64,000 bases of DNA. It comes from Arion vulgaris. Taxonomy: Eukaryota; Mollusca; Gastropoda; Stylommatophora; Arionidae. Shown piece by piece: positions 54,030-64,000 of this stretch. The stretch lies in assembly GCA_020796225.1 (NCBI GenBank), contig CM036775.1, forward strand, positions 13,856,671 to 13,920,670, written 5' to 3'. The notes under the pieces were generated by a model that was not told where the DNA came from, made no database searches, and saw only the letters and a program-made list of their open reading frames with translations. A program made the translations under genes and the position numbers. Numbering within the stretch: position 1 is the first letter of the stretch; every line of letters begins with the position of its first letter.

Positions 54030-54654
54030 TCACATTTTCATTTCTTGTTTTTATGCATATCTTCTTAAGTCATCAGTTTAAGTATGCTTAAAGAAAGCAG
54101 TTGTCTACCGAAGACTGTTTGCTTTCTAAAAGTACTTGTTCCTGAATTATATCAGTTTTTTTAAATTTGTTGTTTGCCCACTGTGAATTCAGGCAGAGCC
54201 AAATATGATACCTTTGACTGATTTTTGTGTGAACTTGTAGTTTAGATCCCCAAATTGTAACTATGAAGTCCAAGAAGGCACTCCTGTATAGCGGGGAACA
54301 CTGATAATAAGGAAAGCATGCCTTCACACAAAAATCAAAAGCTTTATACCAGGCACCCTGACTACACCTGAATTCATAGCAGACAAATGCAGCAGAAGAA
54401 GATACCAAAGTACTGTATCATAGTATCCTATAGTTCAACTGTGTAGTTGGGGCAGACTGAGAATTTTAAGCCAGACTGGTTGCAAAAATTCCACATTGGT
54501 TGGCCACATTGGTGATCAGAGTAACTTTTTTCTTTCTACCAAATGTTGTCATGGACGAAGAGCTTTCGGTTGAAACATAATATCTTTGTTGTGTTTGTAT
54601 ACAGATGTTCCTTATATTTGCCTTTCTTTATTACCTGTGTTTATGAGTAGGGTC

Positions 54655-54838
54655 TAGCCAAATAGATTAGATCATTCGATAAGGCCAAGGAGTGTTTTCT
54701 GTTGGGGCATAATGAAAAAATCCTAACCTGAACAGTTTACGATGACAGCACTAGCCATGTGACCATTAAATTTCTCAGGCTCATGTTCCCACTGTCCTAC
54801 ACATTACTGAAAAGCGGTATTACACAGGCAGTAAAGGC
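54655..54838 (+). repeat. SINE-G copy
   Basis: CTAGCCAAATAGATTAGATC head, AAATCCTAACCTGAACAG, GCACTAGCCATGTGACC. Confidence 0.65.
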
Positions 54839-54904
54839 ATTTTGAAAAAAATGACAAATATTGTGATTATTCCTAATGTATTTTCCATTATGATTTACCA
54901 TTAT

Positions 54905-55985
54905 GTATTTAATACAACAATATTGTGCAATGATGTTCCTTATATTTACCTGTGGTATTTACCTGTATTTAATACAACAATATTGTGCAATGATGTTCCT
55001 TATATTTACCTGTGGTATTTACCTGTATTTAATACAACAACATTGTGCAATGATGTTCCTTATATTTACCTGTGGTATTTACCTGTATTTAATACAACAA
55101 TATTGTGCAATCATGTTCCTCATATTTACCTGTGGTATTTACCTGTATTTAATACAACAATATTGTGCAATGATGTTCCTTATATTTATCTATTTAATCC
55201 AACAATATTGTGCAATGGTGTTCCTTATATTTACCTGTATTTAATACAACAACATTGTGCAATGATGTTCCTTATATTTACCTGTATTTAATACAACAAT
55301 ATTGTGCAATGATGTTCCTTATATTTACCTGTGGTATTTACCTGTATTTAATACAACAATATTGTGCAATGATGTTCCTTATATTTACCTGTGGTATTTA
55401 CCTGTATTTAATACAACAATATTGTGCAATGATGTTCCTTATATTTACCTGTGTTAGTTATCTGCAGGTAATACAACAATATTGTGCAATGATGTTCCTT
55501 ATATTTACCTGTGTTAGTTATCTGCAAGTAATACAACAATATTGTGCAATGATGTTCCTTATATTTACCTGTGTTAGTTATCTGCAGGTAATACAACAAT
55601 AATATGCAATGATTTCTTTTTCACCCTTCTTCCTAAGGGAGGCATAGGTCCGCAACCAAGGCCTTCCAAGCCCTTCCATTCAAGGTCATCTTTTCCAGAT
55701 CTCTCCACTTTTCCTTGATGTTCTTGCATTCTGTCTCCATCTCTCACCTACCAGGTATTTCTGTATCTTCCCTTACCTATATTGCCTTAGGGGTTCCATT
55801 GGAGGGCCTGTCTTGTGATTTTGTTTTGTCAGGAGGTCTCCTCAGTGTGTGTCCTATCCATCACCACCTTCTACCCTTCATTTCTTGTTCCACCTGCTTC
55901 CACCTGCTGTTGTTCCGCTTTATCCCACAGTTTAATATGCAATGTTATTCATTATATTTACCTGTGTTAGTTACCTGTAACAAAA
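54905..55985. repeat. Minisatellite, ~60-bp unit, broken by a LINE
   Basis: Unit AATACAACAATATTGTGCAA, TGATGTTCCTTATATTTACC, TGTGGTATTTACCTGTATTT; about 12 units with shorter variants, ending near 55612. A further unit lies at 55930-55985 after the LINE-4 insertion. A related single block occurs at 54600-54650. Confidence 0.93.
55614..55928 (-). mobile_element. LINE-4-like tail inserted in the array
   Basis: Reverse tail with CTTCCTAAGGGAGGCATAGG and GTGTCCTATCCATCACCACC. AATATGCAATG is found on both sides. Confidence 0.65.
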
Positions 55986-56009
55986 ACACAGTGTTCAGCG
56001 GTACCAACG

Positions 56010-56160
56010 AATAAGATTTATTAATCAACATTGAACTGTCCTGTTGCGTAGATGGACGCAGCTGGATTTGTTTAGGTGAAGATCGGAGCACCTATGGACA
56101 TTGTCCAAAGTACTATGATGATTGTCCTCTTATCACTGATACCTGATAGGACCTATAGTC
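56010..56160 (+). mobile_element. LINE-8 tail fragment
   Basis: GATTTATTAATCAACATTGA to CACCTATGGACATTGTCC, related to 18160. Confidence 0.6.
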
Positions 56161-56174
56161 CTTTACTCTGTTTT

Positions 56175-56265
56175 TGTCTGTATCCTTTGTTTGACAAAGA
56201 CCTTTTGGTCAAAACATTACTGTATCATGTTTTTGTACTTTTTTAAAACTACTTTACTACATTTG
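56175..56265 (+). repeat. Solo 3' end of Penelope-like element
   Basis: TTGACAAAGACCTTTTGGTC, AAAACATTACTGTATCATG; opposite in orientation to the PLE that begins just beyond. Confidence 0.55.
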
Positions 56266-56369
56266 TTGTAGGGAAAAGTATACCTTACTTTCTGATTGTA
56301 TTCTAGAGTTTCAGTATATATATATGGAACTGCAGTAAAACTATTTGATTGGCAAAACACGTAATTACA

Positions 56370-58283
56370 AAGTACTGTAGTTTTACAAATTACAAAAACA
56401 ATGACAAAATACAGCAACGCTTCGACCAACAAGGCCTTTATCAAGCAAACGAACAAACAGGAGTGACAAATTAAAATGAAACACAAATGGACGACCAAAT
56501 ACAAACGTATCTAAGGAAAATCTGGAATAAAAACGAATAACGAAATAAATGTAACACAAAAACACACATAAAAACTAGAAATAGAACGGAAAAGAAACAA
56601 TGAAACATCTAGTAAATATATAACTTGAATACATGCAACATATACCCATATAGATTACAAAGCATGGGAAGAGAAAGTACTAAGAAGCATAAGAATGTAA
56701 TACATGCAACATATACCCATATAGATTACAAAGCATGGGAAGAGAAAGTACTAAGAAGCATAAGAATGTAATACGTTGAGCCGCGTGGTCGCAAGGTACC
56801 ATACAAAGAAATCAACCGATTCTCCAGAGCAAATCGACTGCGATCATCCGAGGAACATGATCGGATGGCTGTGACCTGGACATCGTAAGCACCTAAATGG
56901 CCAGTGTCATTGAAATGGGTGGCTACAGGGTCACAGAGCATTGGCGTATGTCGCGTAAGTGTTGGGCGAATCGGTCACTGAGCCTCTTGCCTGTCTCGCC
57001 GATATAAGCCTTGTTACACCGCTTACAGATAATAGCATAGATAAGATTACGGGACTAGCATGTGAACCCATCGTCAATAAGAAACGTGCCTAAAGGAAAG
57101 ATACAGTACGCGTCTGTATCACATAAGCACACGTGTTGCAACGCCGACGACCACACTGGACAGTGCCAAAATGAGTCTGGATATTGGACTTAAGGTGACT
57201 GTGTACCAACATATCCTTAAGACTTCTGTCCCGTCTGTAAGACACCAAAGGATAGTTGGGGAAGACAGAACGGGTCTCAGGATCTGATCTAAGGAGAGAC
57301 AGATGACGGAATAAAACATTTTTTACCAGGGAACTATGGGGGTGGTAAGTTAAGATAAGTTTTACTCTGTCAGAGTTAGTAGTCCTATGCTGACTGGTAA
57401 GGGCCTGCTGGCGAGTGATTTTCTGAACTCGATGCATAGCCGAGACAAGCACCCTCTCCGGGTATAGGCGCCTACGAAAGAAATCAAGCATCTCGCGAGC
57501 TCTCTCAAGAAAATCATCGTCCTCACTACAAAGGCGACAAAGGCGTAAGAGCTGCGAGAATGGCAAAGAGTCACGACAAGACCGGGGATGGGAAGAAGTA
57601 TAGAGGAGAAAACTATGTGCATCAGTAGGCTTGTAATATACTGATGTATAGATAGTGGATAGGCGTAAGGTGATAGTAATGTCAAGAAAGTTGACACAAG
57701 TAGTGGAGATGTGAGAAGTAAAACGAATAGAAGGGTTGAAAACATTAATGAAATTAATGAAGCGTGACAAATCGGCTTCAGGCATATCAGTGATGCCAAT
57801 ACAGTCATCAATGTATCTGTGATAGACAGACGGAAGGGGCCATCATATGTAGTCCATACTAGGTGTTCAAGATAGCCCATGAAAAGACAAGCATAACTAG
57901 GTCCCATTTTAGTACCCATGGCAACCCCACTGATCTGCTCAAAGAATTGGTCATTAAACTGAAAGGAGTTAAGAGTGAGAACTAGTTCCGCAAGACGAAG
58001 GAGAGCAGAAGTTGACACAAGTGGATTAGTTCTCCTATTGAGAAAGAACTGGAGAGCTATAAGGCCGTCAGGATGAGGTATAGAAGTGTACAATGAGCAC
58101 ACATCAAGGAGGAAGAGACGGTAGGTTCTCTCGGGTAGCAACTCAATGGTAGAAAAGACAGACAAAGCGTGGTTTGTATCCTTCAAAAATGACGGGAGTG
58201 TGGTGACTATAGGATTAAAGATGCTATCAAGGAATTCGGAGATGTGTTCCGTAGGGCAGGAGCAAGCAGAAACTGGTTTATTC
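56370..58283 (-). mobile_element. Penelope-like element, 5'-truncated and frameshifted
   Basis: Read on the - strand: RLFLLDVCSLYTSIPHPDG and QISGVAMGTKMGPSYACLFM (RT motifs), YHRYIDDCIGITD (catalytic YIDD at 57804-57815), NFLDITI, a C-terminal RRDRSLKDML..CGRRRCNTCAYV stretch, then a GIY-YIG endonuclease (LIYAIIC, AYIGETGKRLSDRFAQHLR, about 56945-57045) and ATHFNDTGHL. RT plus GIY-YIG is diagnostic of Penelope-like elements. Frames break near 57835 and 56940. The 3' non-coding region holds the GGCC-loop-GGTC hairpin block near 56430. The 5' end is lost at about 58283. Confidence 0.92.
56631..56771. repeat. Direct 70-bp duplication in PLE 3' region
   Basis: ATGCAACATATACCCATATA to AAGAAGCATAAGAATGTAAT occurs twice, nearly identical, with a 71-bp period. 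Confidence 0.9.
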
Positions 58284-58369
58284 TAGAGTTGATTTCTTCT
58301 CTTATTATGTTGAAGATATTGAAGTTCATGCCCAAGTACTTAAAAATTTCGGTTTTTAAAAACAATTAA

Positions 58370-58587
58370 CCCTTTATCTGCTAAGGACGTATATATACGT
58401 TTTCCCATTCACTTCTAAAGACACATTAACACGTCTGTTATTATCTCTCCTCTGTGGGCTAAAGATGTGTTAACATGTTATACATTGCTACTGTCACTGC
58501 TATAGGCGTATATTCACGTTTGTGACCTAGAAACAAAGAGTAGCTATTTTTAGCTCATCCTTTGGAAAGTATGTAGCAGCGAAAGGG
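58370..58587. mobile_element. TTAA-flanked MITE, 218 bp
   Basis: TTAA at 58366-58369 and 58588-58591; inverted ends CCCTTTATCTGCTA and TAGCAGCGAAAGGG (12 of 14 pair). Confidence 0.75.
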
Positions 58588-58724
58588 TTAAGATTGTATC
58601 TACTTGTATGTATTCTGCTTACTTTTGACATTTCGCCAAATGATATGTATACTGATGATTCATGAAGGTTGTTGATTAAACACACTCCTCATTCTGTCCC
58701 TCAGACATCTAATTCTACTTATCA

Positions 58725-59300
58725 TCATTAATTAGCTTGTTCTGAACAGAACTTTGCCACCCTAACAGTCCTTCACAATTTGCCCTTCTATAGGCTGTAT
58801 GTCTCGCCTCTATAGCCATCATTCTAAAATTATCAGTTACATTCAGATTTCATCTTCTCTGTGGTCTTCTTCTCCTCTTTGCTGGGATGCCTCCTTCCTT
58901 AATGGTTTTCTCCTTCTGCTTTGAATGCTCCATATCAACGACTCGTTAACCACTCTGTGTGATTTGTATATGATCTGAGCCTAAGAGCGAATGTATGTTG
59001 TGCCAGTTATATGCCTACATTTAGGCCAGCACATCCAATTTCTGCAATGCTTTTTATTTACTAGGGTAGCTTCCTCAGTCGCCTCTTACGACATGTCTTG
59101 TAGGTCGCAGTGGTATTATTCTTTGCTTCCCTTGTGTACCCTGGCACCACACAGGCGGGTCTTCTCCAACCCTTTGTGTCTCTTTATATGTCCAAAATAC
59201 TTCAATTTGCTCATTCTTATTTGTAGCATCAGCCACTTTTCTTTTGCATTCTTTCTCCGATTTCATCAGTTCTTCTGAATTGATCCCATTTTATGTTCAT
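58725..59300 (-). mobile_element. LINE-1 tail split by SINE-A
   Basis: 58725-58912 and 59158-59300 are continuous in other LINE-1 copies. GGTTTTCTCC/GGTCTTCTCC at the junctions is the likely target duplication. Confidence 0.75.
58913..59157 (-). repeat. SINE-A copy inside LINE-1
   Basis: GCTTTGAATGCTCCATATC to ACCACACAGGCGG. 59300-59800 beyond the LINE is AT-rich and unassigned. Confidence 0.85.
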
Positions 59301-60133
59301 TAATTTTCGCAGACAACTATTTTCAAATGCATTCAACTTACTTTCCATACCTTTTGTCATTTTTAAACTCTTGCTGGAATATGTTAGTATTGAGACAACA
59401 TTGGGGGAAAAAAAAGTTCGATTTTATGAAGAACAAAAATCTAAAGTGCAGAAATGATATGTTTTATAAGAACTTTTATACATATTTTTTTACTACAAAT
59501 TTTGTCATATTTTTAATAACAAATATTTTGGATAATTTTTGCAAGTGTAAATAAAACATCATATGGTATTTGAACCATGTCCTAGTTTTTTAATAAGAAA
59601 ATTAAAATTATCCATAAACTAGTCCATGTTCACACATTTCTCAAATATTCATTTCATTTGTAATGTCAATTTCTTGTGAATCTCATGATGATCACGATGA
59701 CTTGATAGTCTCGAGAGGCAATTGATGTAGCATTCATTGACAGATTTTGTAGTTTCTGCTTTCTCCTGACATGTTTTATGTCAGTGAGCTGCCTGAGTCT
59801 GACTTCACTGGTTCTCAGACCAGTTGGACATGTCCCAGGCAAACTTTTGTGTTAATAATAATAGCAATCCATCGTAAGTGATGCTGACAACAGCCTCAGA
59901 TGTGTGTTTTTGCACCTCTCTGGTGTGTGCAGAGGGGACTATAGAGTCCAATCCTGGAACACAGCCCCCTACAACAGGGTGGGGGGGGCATACATGATCA
60001 GGGACGAACATGTGGGTGTTGTGTGTTCTGTCTTTTCACGCAGTTCGTTTTCTCTTCACTTCAGCAGTATGATCATTCACAGCTTTGCACGTTCATCTTG
60101 TGTTGTTACAGCACCACATTTGACTATCTTATG

Positions 60134-60644
60134 TACTTACTTACTTATTATTCCTCTCCAGCTCCTCGTGGAGCATAGAGCCTCAACATTTGTTCGCTAC
60201 TCTTCTTGGTCTCTGGCTGTTTATTTTATTGTCTCCTAGGATAGTTGAGCACTCTTCAGTTCCAGGTCTGTTTAGGGTGTCCCCTTTTTTCATTTTCCTT
60301 GGGATTTCCACTCAAGTCCTTGTCTAGTGACACTCAACTGTGTCTTCCGTAGGGTATGCTCGACCCATCACCATTTTCCCCTCTTGACCTGGGTCATCAT
60401 GGGTTCCTGTCCAGTTCTTATCCACAGGTCTGTGTTTGCAACTCTATCATACCATCTCACTTTGAGAATCCGCAGAAGACATCCGTTGACAAAAGTCTAA
60501 ATCTTATTTGTATTTAACTTGGTGACTCACCACGTGTCTGAGCCATACAGCAACACAGATTTCATATTTGTGCTGAATATCTTGTTCTTTGTTTTTGTGG
60601 CGATGGCAGTGGACTTCCACACTGTGTGCAGGATAGCAAAGTCT
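60134..60644 (-). mobile_element. LINE-4 insertion, 511 bp, 11-bp TSD
   Basis: Flanked by ACTATCTTATG at 60123-60133 and 60645-60655. Tail TACTTACTTACTTA adjoins the left copy, so the 3' end lies left (- strand), typical of target-primed reverse transcription with 5' truncation. Confidence 0.92.
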
Positions 60645-60677
60645 ACTATCTTATGCAAGGGATTACAAACTTGTGAT

Positions 60678-60826
60678 CATCATCAAGATGCATATCCTTT
60701 ATAGGACATTGCTCTCTTTGCAGCACATCTGAAATTCTCTCTCTCTAGCCAATTCATCCACTTCGCCGATGGTCATATTCATGGTTTCTTTAATATCTTG
60801 TAGCCATCTTCGTCTTGGTCTGCCTC
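60678..60826 (-). mobile_element. LINE-2 insertion, 149 bp, 7-bp TSD
   Basis: Flanked by TTGTGAT at 60671-60677 and 60827-60833; content matches 42590-42760. Confidence 0.85.
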
Positions 60827-61089
60827 TTGTGATATCTATATCAAAACATTTTAGAGACCTATTAAGTGTGTCTTTGAAGTGTTTCTTATATCCACCAGCT
60901 GCTTGTTTCTTCTTATCAAGTTTGCCCTACTTCAACTGTTTTAGAATTCATTTATCAGGCATCCATGCAATATGAAAATGAAAAACACAGTATGCGTGAA
61001 TTCACTACCAATGACACTGCGGAAATGAGTGCTCCAGTGCTATATTGAGCCAATACTTATGTATGGCAGCGAATCATGGACAATTAACA

Positions 61090-61347
61090 TGCTACTACTT
61101 CTTCGAACGTTCCGTATCGACCACTTGTTAACCATTCTGTGATTTTTATGTGATCTGAGCCTAAAAGTGATTTACGTTGTGCCAGTTATGCGCCTACAAG
61201 TAGGCCAGCACATCCTATTTCTGCAACACATTTTATTTACTAGGTAGCTTCCTAGGCCCCTACCTCAGTTCCTTCTATGACATGCCTTCTAGGTCACAGT
61301 GTTACTATTCATTGTTCCCCTTACGGGCCCCAGCAACTCATGGGTGA
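61090..61347 (-). repeat. SINE-A copy
   Basis: TTCTTCGAACGTTCCGTATC to CAACTCATGGGTG. Confidence 0.85.
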
Positions 61348-61349
61348 AT

Positions 61350-61690
61350 GAACAAGCAATAAATAAGATCATTGGAAGACACAGAGATGTGGTTTTACAG
61401 AAGAATGCTGAAAATTCCATGAACAGCAAAGAAAACAAATGATGAGGTTTTTAAATCAGGCCTGCACACAAATAAACCTAATCATAAGAATCAGACAATC
61501 AAGGTTCTTCATGCATATAATGCGAAGACGAGGTTTAGAACATTTGGTGACAACAGGTAAAATTCAGGGAAGGAAAGATCGTAGAAGACAGAAGGAGATG
61601 TTGGATAGTCTTACATCGTGGTTCGACAAAAGATCAATGTCAGAACTGATTAACTGCACCAGAGAGAGAAAGTAAGAGACATGATTGCCT
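61350..61690 (+). mobile_element. Non-LTR element C-terminus
   Basis: Encodes IRQSRFFMHIMRRRGLEHLV, TTGKIQGRKDRRRQKEMLDS and LTSWFDKRSMSELI, the R...F.GH..RR..LE.L...GK..G.R.RGR.R pattern of RT C-termini. No in-frame stop across 75 codons. Confidence 0.75.
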
Positions 61691-61751
61691 ACTCCAGCAG
61701 GCATGGAACTTGATTGATTGATGCAATGTGACTGGCCCATTTCACCTGGGC

Positions 61752-62185
61752 CATCTGACACAGTTAACACCACCCTCTCACCAGAATTAACACCAGCCTC
61801 TGCATAAGAGTTAACATCAGAATTAACATCATCCTTTGCACCAGAATTAACACCACAGTTAACATCACACTCTTCACCACAATTGGCACCACAGCTAACA
61901 CTGCTCTGTGCACCACAATTAACATCACAGTTAACAACGCCCTCTGCACCACCATTATCACCACAGTTAACAATGCCATCTGCAACACCATTATCACCAC
62001 AGTTAACACCGCTCTCTGCACCACCATTATCACCACAGTTAACACCGCCCTATGCACCACCATTATCACTACAGTTAACACCGCTCTCTGTAACAGAATT
62101 AACACCACCCTCTGCAATACAGTTAACACCAGAATTAACACCACCCACTGCAACACAATTAACACCACAGTTAACACAAAATAAA
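61752..62185. repeat. Imperfect CACCA(G/C)AGTTAACACC repeats
   Basis: 18/36-bp periodic units such as CACCATTATCACCACAGTTA and ACACCGCTCTCTGCA. Produces spurious Pro/Leu/Ser-rich and Val/Leu-rich ORFs on both strands. Confidence 0.9.
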
Positions 62186-62320
62186 TTCTAAAAATGAATA
62201 CTTTGTTCTAACTTGTTTATTTTTTTGGGGGTCTCATTTCACTTTGCATCACAACGATAGTGCTCTCATTTCAAAAATATTTGTTAAACATTTTTAAAAT
62301 ATCAATTATGTTTGGTGCGT

Positions 62321-64000
62321 GTAATAGAGACAGATGGACATGATACAATGTAACATTCTCTGACAAGTTAGATTAGGATGTAAGAGAGACAGATGAACAT
62401 GATACAATGTAACATTCTCTGACAAGTTAGATTAGGATGTAAGAGAGACAGATGAACATGATACAATGTAACATTCTCTGACAAGTTAGATTAGGATGTA
62501 AGAGAGACAGATGAACATGATACAATGTAACATTCTCTGACAAGTTAGATTAGGATGTAAGAGAGACAGATGAACATGATACAATGTAACATTCTCTGAC
62601 AAGTTAGATTAGGATGTAAGAGAGACAGATGAACATGATACAATGTAACATTCTCTGACAAGTTAGACTAGGATGTAAGAGAGACAGATGAACATGGCAC
62701 AATGTAACATTCTCTGACAAGTTAGATTAGGATGTAAGAGAGACAGATGAACATGATACAATGTAACATTCTCTGACAAGTTAGATTAGGATGTAAGAGA
62801 GACAGATGAACATGATACAATGTAACATTCTCTGACAAGTTAGACTAGGATGTAAGAGAGACAGATGAACATGGCACAATGTAACATTCTCTGACAAGTT
62901 AGATTAGGATGTAAGAGAGACAGATGAACATGATACAATGTAACATTCTCTGACAAGTTAGATTAGGATGTAAGAGAGACAGATGAACATGATACAATGT
63001 AACATTCTCTGACAAATTAGACTAGGATGTAAGAGAGACAGATGAACATGGTACAATGTAACATTCTCTGACAAGTTAGATTAGGATGTAAGAGAGACAG
63101 ATGAACATGATACAATGTAACATTCTCTGACAAGTTAGATTAGGATGTAAGAGAGACAGATGAACATGATACAATGTAACATTCTCTGACAAGTTAGATT
63201 AGGATGTAAGAGAGACAGATGAACATGATACAATGTAACATTCTCTGACAAATTAGACTAGGATGTAAGAGAGACAGATGAACATGGTACAATGTAACAT
63301 TCTCTGACAAGTTAGATTAGGATGTAAGAGAGACAGATGAACATGATACAATGTAACATTCTCTGACAAGTTAGATTAGGATGTAAGAGAGACAGATGAA
63401 CATGATACAATGTAACATTCTCTGACAAGTTAGATTAGGATGTAAGAGAGACAGATGAATGTCATGTAACATTCTCTGACAAATTAGATAGGATGTAGAG
63501 AGACAGTAAATGTACAGTAACATTCTCTGACAAGTTAGATTAGGATGTAAGAGAGACAGATGAACATGATACAATGTAACATTCTCTGACAAGTTAGATT
63601 AGGATGTAAGAGAGACAGATGAACATGATACAATGTAACATTCTCTGACAAGTTAGATTAGGATGTAAGAGAGACAGATGAACATGATACAATGTAACAT
63701 TCTCTGACAAGTTAGATTAGGATGTAAGAGAGACAGATGAACATGATACAATGTAACATTCTCTGACAAGTTAGATTAGGATGTAAGAGAGACAGATGAA
63801 CATGATACAATGTAACATTCTCTGACAAGTTAGATTAGGATGTAAGAGAGACAGATGAACATGGTACAATGTAACATTCTCTGACAAGTTAGATTAGGAT
63901 GTAAGAGAGACAGATGAACATGATACAATGTAACATTCTCTGACAAGTTAGATTAGGATGTAAGAGAGAGACGGATGAACATGATACAATGTAACATTCT
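62321..64000. repeat. Minisatellite, 59-bp period, >28 copies, runs off the window
   Basis: Unit GTAAGAGAGACAGATGAACA, TGATACAATGTAACATTCTC, TGACAAGTTAGATTAGGAT. Linked variants (GACTAGG, GGCACAATG or GGTACAATG, AAATTAG) recur in blocks of three to four units. Two damaged units at 63455-63520. Confidence 0.97.

Larger units (their letters stand above)
59800..60975 (-). mobile_element. LINE-7 C-terminus carrying two nested insertions
   Basis: 59800-60133, 60645-60677 and 60827-60975 together match 6126-6660 in reverse (zinc-finger end, GTTACAGCACCACATTTG, TTTATCAGGCATCC). The gaps are LINE-4 (60134-60644) and LINE-2 (60678-60826). Confidence 0.85.

Noticed and set aside
53448..54029. 193-codon + strand ORF
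   Set aside because: Only its last 51 codons are real (ABCC exon 26); the rest reads through SINE and LINE antisense sequence.
54842..55602. Long repetitive + strand ORFs with LIQQYCAMMFLIF-type repeats
   Set aside because: Produced by a 60-bp unit, a multiple of three, which keeps all frames open. No start context or splice evidence.
57362..58186. 274-codon - strand ORF, the longest in the window
   Set aside because: It is the RT part of the Penelope-like element; after about residue 120 it continues out of frame past a frameshift, so it is not a host gene.
61764..62191. Val/Leu-rich and Pro/Leu-rich ORFs on both strands
   Set aside because: Direct translation of the 18/36-bp CACCA/TTAACACC repeat; period divisible by three.

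Overview
The window is animal nuclear DNA: AT-rich, densely filled with repeats, with short exons flanked by GT-AG introns of one to several kilobases. The mix of tRNA-derived SINEs, many 5'-truncated non-LTR retrotransposon tails, a Penelope-like element, TTAA-flanked MITEs, hAT MITEs and long minisatellites fits a large invertebrate genome. A mollusc, possibly a cephalopod, is my guess, but nothing here proves it.

The only host gene I can support lies on the + strand. It is the 3' part of an ABCC-family (MRP/SUR-type) full-length ABC transporter: 26 exons from 1242 to the stop codon at 54029, about 1,150 residues. In order they encode the end of transmembrane domain 1, a long Ser/Arg-rich linker, nucleotide-binding domain 1 (exons 3-9), a second polar linker (exons 9-12), transmembrane domain 2 (exons 12-20) and nucleotide-binding domain 2 (exons 21-26). 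The 5' exons lie outside the window. All splice phases agree except at exon 9, where a one-base discrepancy creates a TGA stop. Both NBDs keep Walker A, but both signature motifs are degenerate (LSDSQ and ISVSH), the NBD1 switch histidine is Gln, and the NBD2 catalytic Glu is Asp. One intron uses a GC donor.

The introns and the 10 kb beyond the gene are almost entirely repeats. I recognise about seven SINE-like families (labelled A-G here), roughly ten non-LTR retrotransposon tail families (LINE-1 to LINE-10, local labels), a broken Penelope-like element on the - strand (56370-58283), several TTAA-flanked MITEs (including one inside another inside a SINE), hAT MITEs with 8-bp target duplications, and seven tandem arrays. 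Three unrelated arrays share a 59-bp period, and three intronic arrays start within about 45 nt of a 5' splice site.

No CRISPR array, rRNA, true tRNA gene or bacterial-style operon is present. Unassigned AT-rich stretches are 18776-19578, 22010-22258, 27120-27400 and 59300-59800.
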